Shown in pieces: positions 1-8,709 of a stretch of DNA of 64,000 nucleotides. The stretch spans positions 248,001 to 312,000 of the forward strand of contig NZ_QURB01000001.1 in NCBI RefSeq assembly GCF_003402975.1. Direction: 5' to 3'. The stretch is from Brumimicrobium aurantiacum. Lineage in GTDB: Bacteria; Bacteroidota; Bacteroidia; Flavobacteriales_D; Crocinitomicaceae. Numbering within the stretch: position 1 is the first letter of the stretch; every line of letters starts with the position of its first letter. A program made the position numbers and the translations under genes. A model generated the notes under the pieces. That model was not told the DNA's origin. It was given only the letters and a program-made list of their open reading frames with translations, and did no database searches.

Positions 1-1
1 T

Positions 2-2536
2 CCAAAAGTGGAGGAAGAAGTGAAAAAGGAGCCTTCAGAACAGCCGGCAGAAGAAGCCAAGGAAGTAGAAACTCCAAAAGCTGATGTTGAAGTTGAAAAG
101 GAAACTGAAAAACCAGTTGAAAAAGAAGACAAAGCACCAAAACTCATTAAAGAAGACGCCAAGTCAAAAGACGAAAAAAGTGGTGGACTTAATGTAATTG
201 GTAAAATTGACCTTTCTAACATCGACACAAGAACGCGTCCTGACAAAAAGAAAAAGGAGAAAAAAGAAAAGAAGAAAGAAGAAAAACCTGCTGCTAAAAA
301 GCAAGTGAAGGACACCCCTTCTACTTCTAAACCTGCTCCACAAAAACAGGAAAAACAAGCTGAAAAGCCTAAAGAAGCACAAACTCCGAAAAAAGAAGAG
401 AAGAAAACTGAATTCATCTCTGTTTCGAGTAAAAAACTTGCAGGGCCAACAGTTGTAGGTAAGATTGATCTACCAGAGAAAAAGACGCCTAAGAAAAAAG
501 AAAACGACAATAAAAGAAAGCGTAAACGCATCAAGAAAGTTGATGTTAAAAAACAGCCTTCGTCGAATACAGGAAAAGGTAAAACAAACAATAGAAGAGG
601 TCGAGGAAATAAAAAACCTGAGCCTAGAAAAGAGATTACCGAAAAGGACATTGAAAAAGAAATTAAGGAAACTTTAGCACGTTTATCGGGTGGAGGAAAA
701 TCAAAAGGTTCGAAAAACAGAAGAGCCAAGAGAGATTCTTATGCTGAAAAACGTGAAAAAGAAATCCAACAAGAAGAAAAAGAACAGTCAATTTTAAAAC
801 TTACTGAATTCGTTTCAGTATCAGAATTGGCCTCTATGATGAATGTTGGACCAACAGAAGTAGTTTCTGCATGTATGTCACTTGGTATTTTTGCATCGAT
901 TAACCAGCGTTTAGATGCTGAGACAATTCAAATCGTTGCGGAAGAGTTCGGTTTTGAAGCAGAATTTGTTTCTGCAGATGTTCAAGACTCTATTCCAGTT
1001 GAAGAAGATAAGCCAGAAGATTTAGAAGATCGACCACCAATTATTACGGTAATGGGTCACGTTGATCACGGTAAAACATCACTATTGGATTACATCCGTA
1101 AAGCAAAAATTGCTGATGGTGAGGCCGGAGGAATTACTCAGCACATTGGAGCTTATTCTGTAGATCTAAAAGGAAAACGTTTAACTTTCCTTGATACTCC
1201 AGGTCACGAGGCCTTTACTGCGATGAGAGCCCGTGGTGCTCAAGTTACCGATGTTGCCATCATTATTGTAGCAGCAGATGATGACGTGATGCCACAAACT
1301 AAAGAGGCAATTTCTCACGCTCAAGCAGCTGGTGTACCAATGGTATTCGCAATCAATAAAATTGACAAACCAGGAGCAAATCCTGATAAGATAAAGGAAC
1401 AATTATCTCAAATGAACATTCTAATTGAAGAATGGGGAGGTAAATTCCAATCACAAGAGATCTCAGCTAAACACGGTAAAAACATTGAAGAATTACTTGA
1501 AAAAGTAATGCTTGAAGCAGATTTACTTGAGTTAAAAGCTAACCCTAATAAAAATGCTATTGGTACGGTACTTGAATCTTCTCTTGATAAAGGAAAAGGT
1601 TACGTAACAAACATGCTTGTTGAAGCAGGTACTTTGAAAGTAGGTGATATTATATTGGCTGGTAAACATACAGGTAGAGTTCGTGCGATGTTGAATGAAA
1701 AAGGTCAAAACATGAAGGAAGTTCTTCCATCAAGACCAGTTTCTATCATTGGTATCAACGGTGCACCAAGTGCAGGTGATAAATTCTATGTAATGAATGA
1801 TGAACGTGAAGCAAGAAACATTGCAACACGAAGAGAACAACTTTACAGAGAACAAGGTTTACGTACACAGAAACACATTACACTTGATGAAATCGGTCGT
1901 CGTTTAGCGATTGGAGACTTTAAAGAATTAAACATTATTGTAAAAGGGGATGTGGATGGTTCGATTGAAGCACTTTCTGATTCATTATTGAAACTCTCAA
2001 CTGAAGAAATTCAAGTGAATATCGTACACAAAGCTGTTGGTGCAATTACCGAAGCAGATGTGAATTTAGCTTCTGCATCTGATGCAATCATTATTGGTTT
2101 CCAAGTTAGACCAACAGGAATGGCTAAGAAATTGGCTGATGATGAACAAATCGATATCAGATTGTACTCTGTAATCTACAAAGCAATCGACGAATTGAAG
2201 TCTGCAATGGAAGGAATGTTATCTCCAGACATTAAAGAAGAAATTGTTGGTACTGCAGATGTTAGAGAAACATTCGATATTACGAAAGTAGGAAGAATTG
2301 CAGGTTGTTTCGTAACTTCAGGTTATATCCAACGTAATTCTAAAATCCGTGTAATTAGAGACGGAATTGTAATTCACGAAGGTAAACTTGGTTCATTGAA
2401 ACGTTTCAAAGACGATGTGAAAGAAGTGAAAAACAACTATGAGTGTGGTTTAAATATCGATAAATTTAATGACATTAAAGAAGGAGATATTATCGAAGCA
2501 TACGAAGAAAAAGAAGTTGCAAGAAAACTAAAATAA
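2..2536 (+). CDS. infB: Translation initiation factor IF-2, 5'-truncated by the window edge
   Basis: This GTPase brings initiator fMet-tRNA to the 30S subunit and promotes subunit joining. The reading frame is open to the left edge (Pro-Lys codons precede the GTG at 8), so the true start lies outside. Numbering from that GTG, the first 230 residues are Lys/Glu/Pro-rich and low in complexity, with a twice-used GKIDL motif, as usual in Bacteroidota IF-2. An IF2_N-like segment lies near 265-330. The G domain follows: G1 GHVDHGKTS at 350, G3 DTPGHEAF at 396, G4 NKID at 450, then SAKHGKN. Domains II, III and the C-terminal fMet-tRNA-binding region complete the protein. A terminator lies 25 bases after the stop. 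Identification is secure. Confidence 0.97.
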   Translation, partial: PKVEEEVKKEPSEQPAEEAKEVETPKADVEVEKETEKPVEKEDKAPKLIKEDAKSKDEKSGGLNVIGKIDLSNIDTRTRPDKKKKEKKEKKKEEKPAAKKQVKDTPSTSKPAPQKQEKQAEKPKEAQTPKKEEKKTEFISVSSKKLAGPTVVGKIDLPEKKTPKKKENDNKRKRKRIKKVDVKKQPSSNTGKGKTNNRRGRGNKKPEPRKEITEKDIEKEIKETLARLSGGGKSKGSKNRRAKRDSYAEKREKEIQQEEKEQSILKLTEFVSVSELASMMNVGPTEVVSACMSLGIFASINQRLDAETIQIVAEEFGFEAEFVSADVQDSIPVEEDKPEDLEDRPPIITVMGHVDHGKTSLLDYIRKAKIADGEAGGITQHIGAYSVDLKGKRLTFLDTPGHEAFTAMRARGAQVTDVAIIIVAADDDVMPQTKEAISHAQAAGVPMVFAINKIDKPGANPDKIKEQLSQMNILIEEWGGKFQSQEISAKHGKNIEELLEKVMLEADLLELKANPNKNAIGTVLESSLDKGKGYVTNMLVEAGTLKVGDIILAGKHTGRVRAMLNEKGQNMKEVLPSRPVSIIGINGAPSAGDKFYVMNDEREARNIATRREQLYREQGLRTQKHITLDEIGRRLAIGDFKELNIIVKGDVDGSIEALSDSLLKLSTEEIQVNIVHKAVGAITEADVNLASASDAIIIGFQVRPTGMAKKLADDEQIDIRLYSVIYKAIDELKSAMEGMLSPDIKEEIVGTADVRETFDITKVGRIAGCFVTSGYIQRNSKIRVIRDGIVIHEGKLGSLKRFKDDVKEVKNNYECGLNIDKFNDIKEGDIIEAYEEKEVARKLK

Positions 2537-2560
2537 CATAGTTTTTACACAATATTATAA

Positions 2561-2590
2561 GCTGTTCCTTAATTGGAGCAGCTTTTTTTT
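2561..2590 (+). terminator. Rho-independent terminator of infB
   Basis: GCTGTTCC pairs with GGAGCAGC (8 bp with one G-T wobble) across a 6-base loop TTAATT and is followed by eight T residues. It starts 25 bases after the infB stop codon and precedes the promoter-like element of the next gene. Confidence 0.88.
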
Positions 2591-2605
2591 GTACAATTTT
2601 TTGGC

Positions 2606-2636
2606 TTGTCAATCGTATTGTTTTTTCGTAAGTTTG
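2606..2636 (+). promoter_or_regulatory. Bacteroidota-type promoter for the lipoprotein/TPR pair
   Basis: TTG at 2606-2608, a 20-base spacer, then TAAGTTTG at 2629-2636. This fits the Bacteroidota primary sigma factor pattern TTG-N17-23-TAnnTTTG. It sits directly after the infB terminator and ends 18 bases before the chosen ATG at 2655. It is the best complete promoter match noticed in the window. Confidence 0.65.
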
Positions 2637-2654
2637 ACTCAAATTAAAAAATCA

Positions 2655-3218
2655 ATGAATATGAAATGGTATTTGATTACAGCAGCATTAATTTCTATAA
2701 CCTTTTCTAGCTGCAGCAATGGAGAAAAGAAAGAATTTTTAACTGACATTGAGCAAATGGAATCAAAGCTTGACAGTATGAAAGCGGTTGCCAATGACTC
2801 AACAATCCATTTTCCAAATCAAGTAAATATTTCTGTACGAAATACTATCTTGAAAATCAAAAACAATTATACTCCTGATACAATAGATTATAAGTTAGCC
2901 GAGAAAATAAACGGTTACAAAGAGATCAGAAAAGCAGTTTCTAAAAACTCTGGTAATCTTGCCAAAGTAAAGCAAACAATTCCTGAAGTAGAAAAGAAAT
3001 TAGCAGATTTAAAACATGATATTGAAAATAACGTTAACGATAGAGAGAAATATCAGGAGTTTATCAACTATGAACAAGCCAAGGTAAAAGAAATCGAAAC
3101 GGTTCTTTCCTATTATATAGAAACAACTGAAAAATATTACAATCGATATGATTCACTTCACCCAATTGTAAATCATATAGGAGACTCTTTAATTGAGCTT
3201 AAATCTTCAAAGCAATAA
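2655..3218 (+). CDS. Putative coiled-coil lipoprotein
   Basis: No family was recognised. The ATG at 2655 is preferred over an upstream in-frame start at 2589, because that extension would cross the promoter and the new start gives a clean lipoprotein signal: MNMKWY, a hydrophobic core, then a lipobox ending SSC. The mature 165 or so residues are strongly helical and charged, with heptad-like Leu/Ile spacing, suggesting a periplasmic coiled coil tethered to a membrane. The stop codon directly abuts the ATG of the following TPR gene, so the two are probably co-translated. An envelope role is inferred only from the signal. Confidence 0.75.
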   Translation: MNMKWYLITAALISITFSSCSNGEKKEFLTDIEQMESKLDSMKAVANDSTIHFPNQVNISVRNTILKIKNNYTPDTIDYKLAEKINGYKEIRKAVSKNSGNLAKVKQTIPEVEKKLADLKHDIENNVNDREKYQEFINYEQAKVKEIETVLSYYIETTEKYYNRYDSLHPIVNHIGDSLIELKSSKQ

Positions 3219-5021
3219 ATGATTAAACACTTTTTAAATATCATTTTCATTTTCATTTTTACGTTTGCGTTTAGTCAAAACACAGATGAAAAATTGGCAA
3301 TGTATTATTTCAATGAAGAGGACTGTGAAAAAGCAATTCCTTACTTTGAAAAAATCTACGACAATAATCCGTCAGAATTGATATTTAAACGTTATTTATC
3401 ATGTCTAAATGAATTAAATCAAGAAAAAGAAGCCATTAAACTGATTGAAAAGCAAATTGATTTTCATCCTTATAATCTAGACTATCAAGTAGCACTAGGA
3501 AATGAATACGAAAAACAATCCAATCAAAAGAAGGCAGACAAAACATTCCAAGACTTAATTGAGAACCTACCTTCAAATCCACGTACCATCATTGATTTGC
3601 AAAAATCATTTTCTGCATTAGGCAAACATCAATTGGCATTACAAACACTTGAAAAAGGAGACCAGTTACTGAATGGAAACTACCCTTTAAATGCACAATT
3701 TGCTGAAGTTTATGGTGCATTAAATCAAGATGAGAAAATGATTGCTTCATATATTGATCTCCTTGATTATAATCCAAGAATGATTTCATCCTTGAAGATA
3801 CTAATTCCAAGAATGATTGATTTTCAAGAGGAAGACAATTCACGATTTAAAATGTTTCAAACAGCATTAATTAAGAAGATTCAAAAGAACCCCAATGAAA
3901 CTATCTATTCAGAACTTTTGGTCTGGGCGCTTATTCAAAAAGGGAATTTTCCAGCCGCATTGGTCCAAGTAAAGGCTTTAGATAAAAGACTAGCAAACGA
4001 CGGAAAAGAAGTTTACAAATTAGGAAATCAAGCTATTCAAAACAAAGAATATAGTACTGCTAGATCGGCGTTTCAATACATTATTAATCTTGACGGTAAC
4101 ACTCCTTACCGTTACATGGCTGAACAACTACTTTTAAATACCCGTTTTAAAGAGCTTACAACATTCAGAAATTATTCCGATCAACAAGTCAATGAAACAA
4201 TCAAAGAATACCAAGAAGCTTTAGCTCGAATGCCTAAAAATGGTAAGTCCCTGCCTATCATTAGAGAAATGGCATACATTATGGCATATTTTGGTGATCA
4301 ACCAGATTCAGCAATTATAGTGTTAGAAGAAGCCCTTAAGTATCCAAAATACAATGAAGAAGAAGAGGCTAAAGTCAAAATATTAATCGCCGATATTTTG
4401 GTACTTCAAGATAATGTTTGGGACGCTTCACTTTATTATATGCAAGTTGAAAAGCAATTCAAATTTGAACCAATCGGTCAGGAAGCCAAATTTAAAAATG
4501 CACGTATCTTTTATTATGATGGTGACTTTCTATTTGCCCAATCCCAACTTAATGTTTTAAAAGAAGCCACTACCCGACTCATCGCCAATGATGCTATGAA
4601 TCTTTCAATTCTGATTACCGATAATTTAGGAATAGATTCAAATTTTGTCTCCATGGCTCAATTTGCAAAAGCAGATTTATTACTCGAACAACATAAATAT
4701 GAACAAGCTTTTATGCTTTATGATTCCATTACAGATATTTTTCCTGATCATAAATTAAAAGATGATATATTGATGAGAAAATCTTCTGCTTACCAATTCA
4801 AGGGAGAATGGAAGAAAGCAATTGAATTATTGGAACAAATAACAACAGAACATGGTGATGATATTTTAGCTGATGATGCACTTTTCCAAATTGGACAAAT
4901 CTATGATAATCATCTTTTTAACCATGAAAAAGCCGGTGAATATTACTTCAAATTAATGAGAGATTATCCAGGAAGCTTATTTGTTACAGAAGCAAGAAAG
5001 GCTTATAGAAAAATAAATTAA
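3219..5021 (+). CDS. Secreted tetratricopeptide-repeat protein
   Basis: The protein has 600 residues. An N-terminal signal peptide (MIKHFLNIIFIFIFTFAFSQ) is followed by helical repeats across nearly the whole length. TPR-like 34-residue units with conserved Ala, Gly and Tyr positions are clearest at about 24-130 and 340-590; the end resembles YbgF/tol-pal-type outer-membrane TPRs (DALFQIGQIYDNH, KAGEYYFKLMRDYPGS). TPRs form protein-binding scaffolds, so a periplasmic adaptor role is likely. It starts one base after the stop of the upstream lipoprotein gene and probably shares its promoter. The binding partner is unknown. Confidence 0.85.
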   Translation: MIKHFLNIIFIFIFTFAFSQNTDEKLAMYYFNEEDCEKAIPYFEKIYDNNPSELIFKRYLSCLNELNQEKEAIKLIEKQIDFHPYNLDYQVALGNEYEKQSNQKKADKTFQDLIENLPSNPRTIIDLQKSFSALGKHQLALQTLEKGDQLLNGNYPLNAQFAEVYGALNQDEKMIASYIDLLDYNPRMISSLKILIPRMIDFQEEDNSRFKMFQTALIKKIQKNPNETIYSELLVWALIQKGNFPAALVQVKALDKRLANDGKEVYKLGNQAIQNKEYSTARSAFQYIINLDGNTPYRYMAEQLLLNTRFKELTTFRNYSDQQVNETIKEYQEALARMPKNGKSLPIIREMAYIMAYFGDQPDSAIIVLEEALKYPKYNEEEEAKVKILIADILVLQDNVWDASLYYMQVEKQFKFEPIGQEAKFKNARIFYYDGDFLFAQSQLNVLKEATTRLIANDAMNLSILITDNLGIDSNFVSMAQFAKADLLLEQHKYEQAFMLYDSITDIFPDHKLKDDILMRKSSAYQFKGEWKKAIELLEQITTEHGDDILADDALFQIGQIYDNHLFNHEKAGEYYFKLMRDYPGSLFVTEARKAYRKIN

Positions 5022-5210
5022 TACAGTATATTGATTAGTATTTTTCGAAATCAATAATGGTCTTCATTCTTTTTAGAAAAATTGTCATTGATCATCATAT
5101 CCCTCCGTTCAATTCGAACTCCTGTACTTTAACAATTTGTAGCAAAATCAATTATAATTTTCTTGATTTTTTGTTGTGCATGCTTAATATTTTTTGTAGT
5201 TTTAACAACC

Positions 5211-5660
5211 ATGAAAAATACAAAAGCAGAAGACTACGTAGATTTTCATCTACGACACGCGTGGCATAAGGTATCACGCATGTACAACCAAAAAGCCAAA
5301 GCCCACGGATTAACGATGTCAATAGGATTTATTTTATTGATTGTTGACAAAGACGGAACACCTAGTACTCAACTTGGACCAAGAATGGGTATGGAACCTA
5401 CTAGCCTATCGAGAACCCTTAAAACGATGGAAACAAGGGGATACATTTACAGAGAAGTAGATAGAGATGACAAAAGAAAAGTACTTATTTTCTTAACAGA
5501 ACAAGGTGTTGCGTTGCGAAAAGAAGTAAAAGCAAATGTTATTCAATTCAATGAAAAACTTTTGAATTCTATCCCAACTAATAAATTACAAGCGTTTTTT
5601 GAGGTTATGGAAACCATAGATGAGCACGTTGAAGATGAGCTAAAAGCATTAATTATATAA
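5211..5660 (+). CDS. MarR-family transcriptional regulator of the beta-oxidation unit
   Basis: The protein has 149 residues from the ATG at 5211. An in-frame start at 5163 would add a hydrophobic stretch untypical of the family. A winged-helix domain covers roughly residues 45-115: the recognition region is GMEPTSLSRTLKTMETRGYI and the wing DRDDKRKVLIFLTEQG has the Asp and Arg typical of MarR proteins. These regulators bind DNA as dimers and often release it on binding a small ligand. The gene ends 16 bases before the hydroxyacyl-CoA dehydrogenase gene, so it probably senses acyl-CoA or fatty acid and controls this operon; the ligand is inference. Confidence 0.9.
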   Translation: MKNTKAEDYVDFHLRHAWHKVSRMYNQKAKAHGLTMSIGFILLIVDKDGTPSTQLGPRMGMEPTSLSRTLKTMETRGYIYREVDRDDKRKVLIFLTEQGVALRKEVKANVIQFNEKLLNSIPTNKLQAFFEVMETIDEHVEDELKALII

Positions 5661-5676
5661 TTTAAATCGCAATTAA

Positions 5677-8082
5677 ATGAAAAGAAAAATAAATAAAGTC
5701 GCCGTTTTAGGTTCGGGTGTAATGGGATCACAGATCGCTTGTCACTTTGCCAATATTGGTGTCGAAGTACTTCTTTTGGATATTGTTCCAAGAGAATTAG
5801 ATGAAAAAGAAGAAAAGAAAGGATTAAAATTAACTGATAAAGTAGTTCGAAATCGCATTGTTGATACTGCGCTTACCTCTGCTTTAAAGATGAAGCCTTC
5901 TCCAATCTATAAAAAAGAATTTGCTAGTCGAATTACGACAGGAAATATGGAGGATGACATGGCTAAAATCAGTGAAGTTGATTGGATCATTGAGGTTGTA
6001 ATTGAACGATTAGACATTAAAAAAACTGTTTTCGAAAATGTTGAAAAACACAGAAAACCAGGTACATTAATTACATCAAATACTTCAGGTATTCCGATCA
6101 ACATGATGCTTGAAGGACGTTCTGATGATTTCAAACAACATTTCTGTGGAACACACTTTTTTAATCCACCACGTTATTTACAATTGTTAGAAATTATTCC
6201 AACCAAAGAAACAAAACCTGAAATCGTTGATTTCTTTATGGAATATGGTAGTAAATTCTTAGGTAAGAAAACAGTGCTTGCTAAAGATACACCAGCTTTT
6301 ATCGCCAATAGAATTGGAGTTTATTCAATCATGTCGCTTTTCCACAGTGTGAAAGACCTTGGCTTAACAGTTGAAGAAATTGACAAATTAACGGGAACTG
6401 TTCTTGGAAGACAAAAATCTGCCACATTTAGAACTGCTGATGTTGTTGGTCTAGATACACTTGTATTGGTTGCCAACGGTGTTAAGGATAATTGTCCAGA
6501 TGATGAAGAAAACAAAGTATTTGAATTGCCAGACTTCATCAGTAAGATGGTTGACAATAAATGGCTTGGTTCTAAAACAGGACAAGGTTTTTATAAGAAA
6601 ACGAAGGATGAAAATGGTAAGAAAACAATTCTTTCATTGGATTTAGATACAATGGAATACACACCTCAAAAGCGTGTAAAATTCCCAACCTTAGATATGG
6701 CTAAGCCAGTTGATGATTTGGCAAAAAGAACTGCATTGTTGGTTCAAGGACAAGATAAAGCGGCTGAATTTTTCAAAACAATCTTTGGAGACTTATTCGC
6801 CTACTCTACTAATCGTGTTCCCGAAATTGCAGAAGATTTATACAAAATCGATGATGCCATTAAAGCTGGATTTGGTTGGTCATTAGGCCCATTCGAAACT
6901 TGGGATATTCTAGGATTTGAGAAAGGATTAGAATTGATTGAAAAGCAAGGAAAAAAAGCCGCTCAATGGGTTCACGACATGAAAGAAAGTGGAGCAACGA
7001 AGTTTTATAAAAAAGAAAATGGTCAAAAGCTTTACTTCGATCTTGCCAGCAAATCTTACAAAGTTATTCCAGGAACAGAAGACTTAGTAATGTTAGAAGC
7101 TTTACGTGATGACAATACAGTTTGGAAAAACACAGACACAACCATTGTTGACCTTGGAGATGGAATCTTAAACATTGAATTCCACACCAAAATGAACACA
7201 ATCGGAAGTGGTGTTATCGAAGGAATCAATAAGGCAATCGATTTAGCAGAAACGAAATACAAAGGATTGGTTATTTCAAATGATGGACAGAACTTCAGTG
7301 CTGGTGCCAACGTTGGAATGATCTTTATGATGGCTGCTGAACAAGACTTCGATGAATTGAATTTTGCAGTAAAAGCATTCCAAGATACAATGATGCGTGT
7401 ACGTTATTCTAAATCACCAGTAATTGTTGCGCCACACAACCTTACACTTGGAGGTGGATGTGAGTTATCAATGCATGCTGACAAAGTGGTTGCCCACGCA
7501 GAAACATACATTGGATTGGTTGAGTTTGGTGTTGGATTGATCCCTGGTGGTGGTGGTTCTAAGGAATTCGCTAAGCGTTTTTCAGATGAACTAAAATCTG
7601 GTGACATCAGAATTAACACATTACGTGAAAGATTCCTTACAATCGGACAAGCTAAAGTAGCTACTTCAGCACACGAAGCATTTGACTTAGGTTATTTACG
7701 CAAAGGAACTGATGAAGTAATTGTGAGTAAAGAACGTCAGTTGACACGTGCCAAAGCAGCCTGTTTAGAAATCTCAAACAAAGGCTATACTGCTCCACCA
7801 AAGGAGAAAAACATTACAATTTCAGGTCAAGAGGGATTAGGAATTGTATATGTTGGAGCACACTCAATGATGTCAGGAAACTATATGTCAGAGCATGATA
7901 GAGTGATTTCTGAGAAATTAGGTTATGTTCTTTGTGGAGGTGATATTTCAGAACGTGTACAGGTTTCAGAACAATATTTACTGGACCTGGAAAGAAAAGC
8001 ATTCTTAGAATTATGTGCAGAACGTAAGACTTTGGAACGTTTAGAAAGCATGGTGAAGAAAGGAAAAGTGTTGAGAAATTAG
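5677..8082 (+). CDS. fadN: 3-hydroxyacyl-CoA dehydrogenase / enoyl-CoA hydratase fusion (FadN type)
   Basis: The 801-residue bifunctional enzyme carries out the hydratase and NAD-dependent dehydrogenase steps of fatty acid beta-oxidation. The order is dehydrogenase first: a Rossmann dinucleotide site GSGVMGSQ at about 12-19, HAD C-terminal domains to about 470, then a crotonase domain with oxyanion-hole segments NFSAGANVG and LGGGCELS. This is the order of Bacillus FadN, the reverse of E. coli FadB. It sits between a MarR gene and a thiolase gene. Its TAG stop lies inside the first degenerate unit of a 15-bp repeat array, but the C-terminus (KGKVLRN) looks like a normal family end. Confidence 0.93.
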   Translation: MKRKINKVAVLGSGVMGSQIACHFANIGVEVLLLDIVPRELDEKEEKKGLKLTDKVVRNRIVDTALTSALKMKPSPIYKKEFASRITTGNMEDDMAKISEVDWIIEVVIERLDIKKTVFENVEKHRKPGTLITSNTSGIPINMMLEGRSDDFKQHFCGTHFFNPPRYLQLLEIIPTKETKPEIVDFFMEYGSKFLGKKTVLAKDTPAFIANRIGVYSIMSLFHSVKDLGLTVEEIDKLTGTVLGRQKSATFRTADVVGLDTLVLVANGVKDNCPDDEENKVFELPDFISKMVDNKWLGSKTGQGFYKKTKDENGKKTILSLDLDTMEYTPQKRVKFPTLDMAKPVDDLAKRTALLVQGQDKAAEFFKTIFGDLFAYSTNRVPEIAEDLYKIDDAIKAGFGWSLGPFETWDILGFEKGLELIEKQGKKAAQWVHDMKESGATKFYKKENGQKLYFDLASKSYKVIPGTEDLVMLEALRDDNTVWKNTDTTIVDLGDGILNIEFHTKMNTIGSGVIEGINKAIDLAETKYKGLVISNDGQNFSAGANVGMIFMMAAEQDFDELNFAVKAFQDTMMRVRYSKSPVIVAPHNLTLGGGCELSMHADKVVAHAETYIGLVEFGVGLIPGGGGSKEFAKRFSDELKSGDIRINTLRERFLTIGQAKVATSAHEAFDLGYLRKGTDEVIVSKERQLTRAKAACLEISNKGYTAPPKEKNITISGQEGLGIVYVGAHSMMSGNYMSEHDRVISEKLGYVLCGGDISERVQVSEQYLLDLERKAFLELCAERKTLERLESMVKKGKVLRN

Positions 8083-8195
8083 ACTTTCAGATGTTAGACA
8101 AGAAGACGTTAGACTAGGAGATGTTAGACTAGGAGATGTTAGACAAGAAGATGTTAGACAAGAAGACGTTAGACTAGGAGATGTTAGACTGAAAG
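8076..8195. repeat. 15-bp tandem array (7 clear units plus one degenerate unit)
   Basis: Seven contiguous 15-bp units run from 8091 to 8195. The types are ATGTTAGACAAGAAG, ACGTTAGACTAGGAG and ATGTTAGACTAGGAG, and the last is ATGTTAGACTGAAAG. The invariant core is GTTAGAC. The preceding 15 bases, 8076-8090, form a degenerate unit (core TTAGAC) that contains the stop codon of the upstream gene. The array is bounded by CTTTCAG at 8084-8090 and its inverse CTGAAAG at 8189-8195. It directly precedes the four-helix-bundle gene. Confidence 0.92.
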
Positions 8196-8242
8196 ATTTT
8201 ATGTTTTGAGAGATAGGATGTAGAAATTAAACAATAAAGAAT

Positions 8243-8605
8243 ATGAGAAATGCACATCATAATTTTAGGGAATTGAACATTTGGAAAAATGGGATGAAGA
8301 TTGTAAAATCAACTTACCAAATTTCTGAGGGACTTCCTAAAGATGAAAGATTTGGTCTTGTTTCTCAAATTCAACGTTGTTCAGTTTCTATTCCTTCTAA
8401 TATTGCTGAAGGCTCTGGTAGAGGAACCGTAAAAGATTTTACTAACTTTTTAAATATGAGTATTTCATCTTCCTATGAATTAGAAACTCAATTAATTCTC
8501 GTAAATGATTTATATAGCTTAGAAATAGAGGAATTAATTAAGGATATTAATGAATTACAAAAAATGATTATTGGATTCAAAAGAAGCTTGTTAACCAAAA
8601 AATAA
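8243..8605 (+). CDS. Four-helix-bundle protein, S23 (23S rRNA intervening-sequence) family
   Basis: The 120-residue protein has the hallmarks of the S23/TIGR02436 family: FRELNIWKNGMKIV near the start, FGLVSQIQRCSVSIPSNIAEG at about 45-65, then GSGRGTVKDFTNFLNMS and SSYELETQL. Members were first found as ORFs inside intervening sequences of Leptospira and Coxiella 23S rRNA genes and are common as isolated genes in Bacteroidota; their biochemical role is unknown. The fold is a bundle that assembles into pentamers. The gene interrupts a beta-oxidation operon and is flanked by a repeat array on the left and a palindrome on the right. It appears intact, with no frameshift. Confidence 0.93.
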   Translation: MRNAHHNFRELNIWKNGMKIVKSTYQISEGLPKDERFGLVSQIQRCSVSIPSNIAEGSGRGTVKDFTNFLNMSISSSYELETQLILVNDLYSLEIEELIKDINELQKMIIGFKRSLLTKK

Positions 8606-8625
8606 AATGAATTAAAAAAAACCAT

Positions 8626-8692
8626 AGATGTTAATTTTGACATTAGATTATGGACATACGTCTAAAATCCAATGTCTAAAAACCTAACATCT
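8626..8692. repeat. Imperfect palindrome made of GTTAGAC-type words, right flank of the S23 gene
   Basis: AGATGTTA at 8626-8633 pairs with TAACATCT at 8685-8692. Inside it, GACATTAGATT pairs with AATCCAATGTC with one mismatch. The right arm carries GTCTAAA words, the inverse orientation of the left array. CTAACATCTT at 8684-8693 is a perfect 10-base complement of AAGATGTTAG at 8148-8157 in that array, so the two flanks could also pair with each other around the S23 gene. Confidence 0.75.
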
Positions 8693-8709
8693 TAAAAACT
8701 CAAAATAAA

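Noticed and set aside
164-382. Antisense ORF in the infB N-terminal region
   Set aside because: It is a mirror of the A-rich Lys/Glu codons (poly Phe/Leu product) and has no independent support.
5163-5210. Longer MarR start with a hydrophobic N-terminus
   Set aside because: The extra 16 residues would form a membrane-like segment not expected in a cytoplasmic MarR protein, and the ATG at 5211 gives the normal length.
8089-8195. CRISPR array
   Set aside because: The 15-bp units are contiguous with no spacers between them, the unit is too short, and no cas gene is in the window.
8243-8605. Diversity-generating retroelement accessory protein (Avd)
   Set aside because: S23-family proteins share the Avd fold, but there is no reverse transcriptase or variable-repeat template near it.
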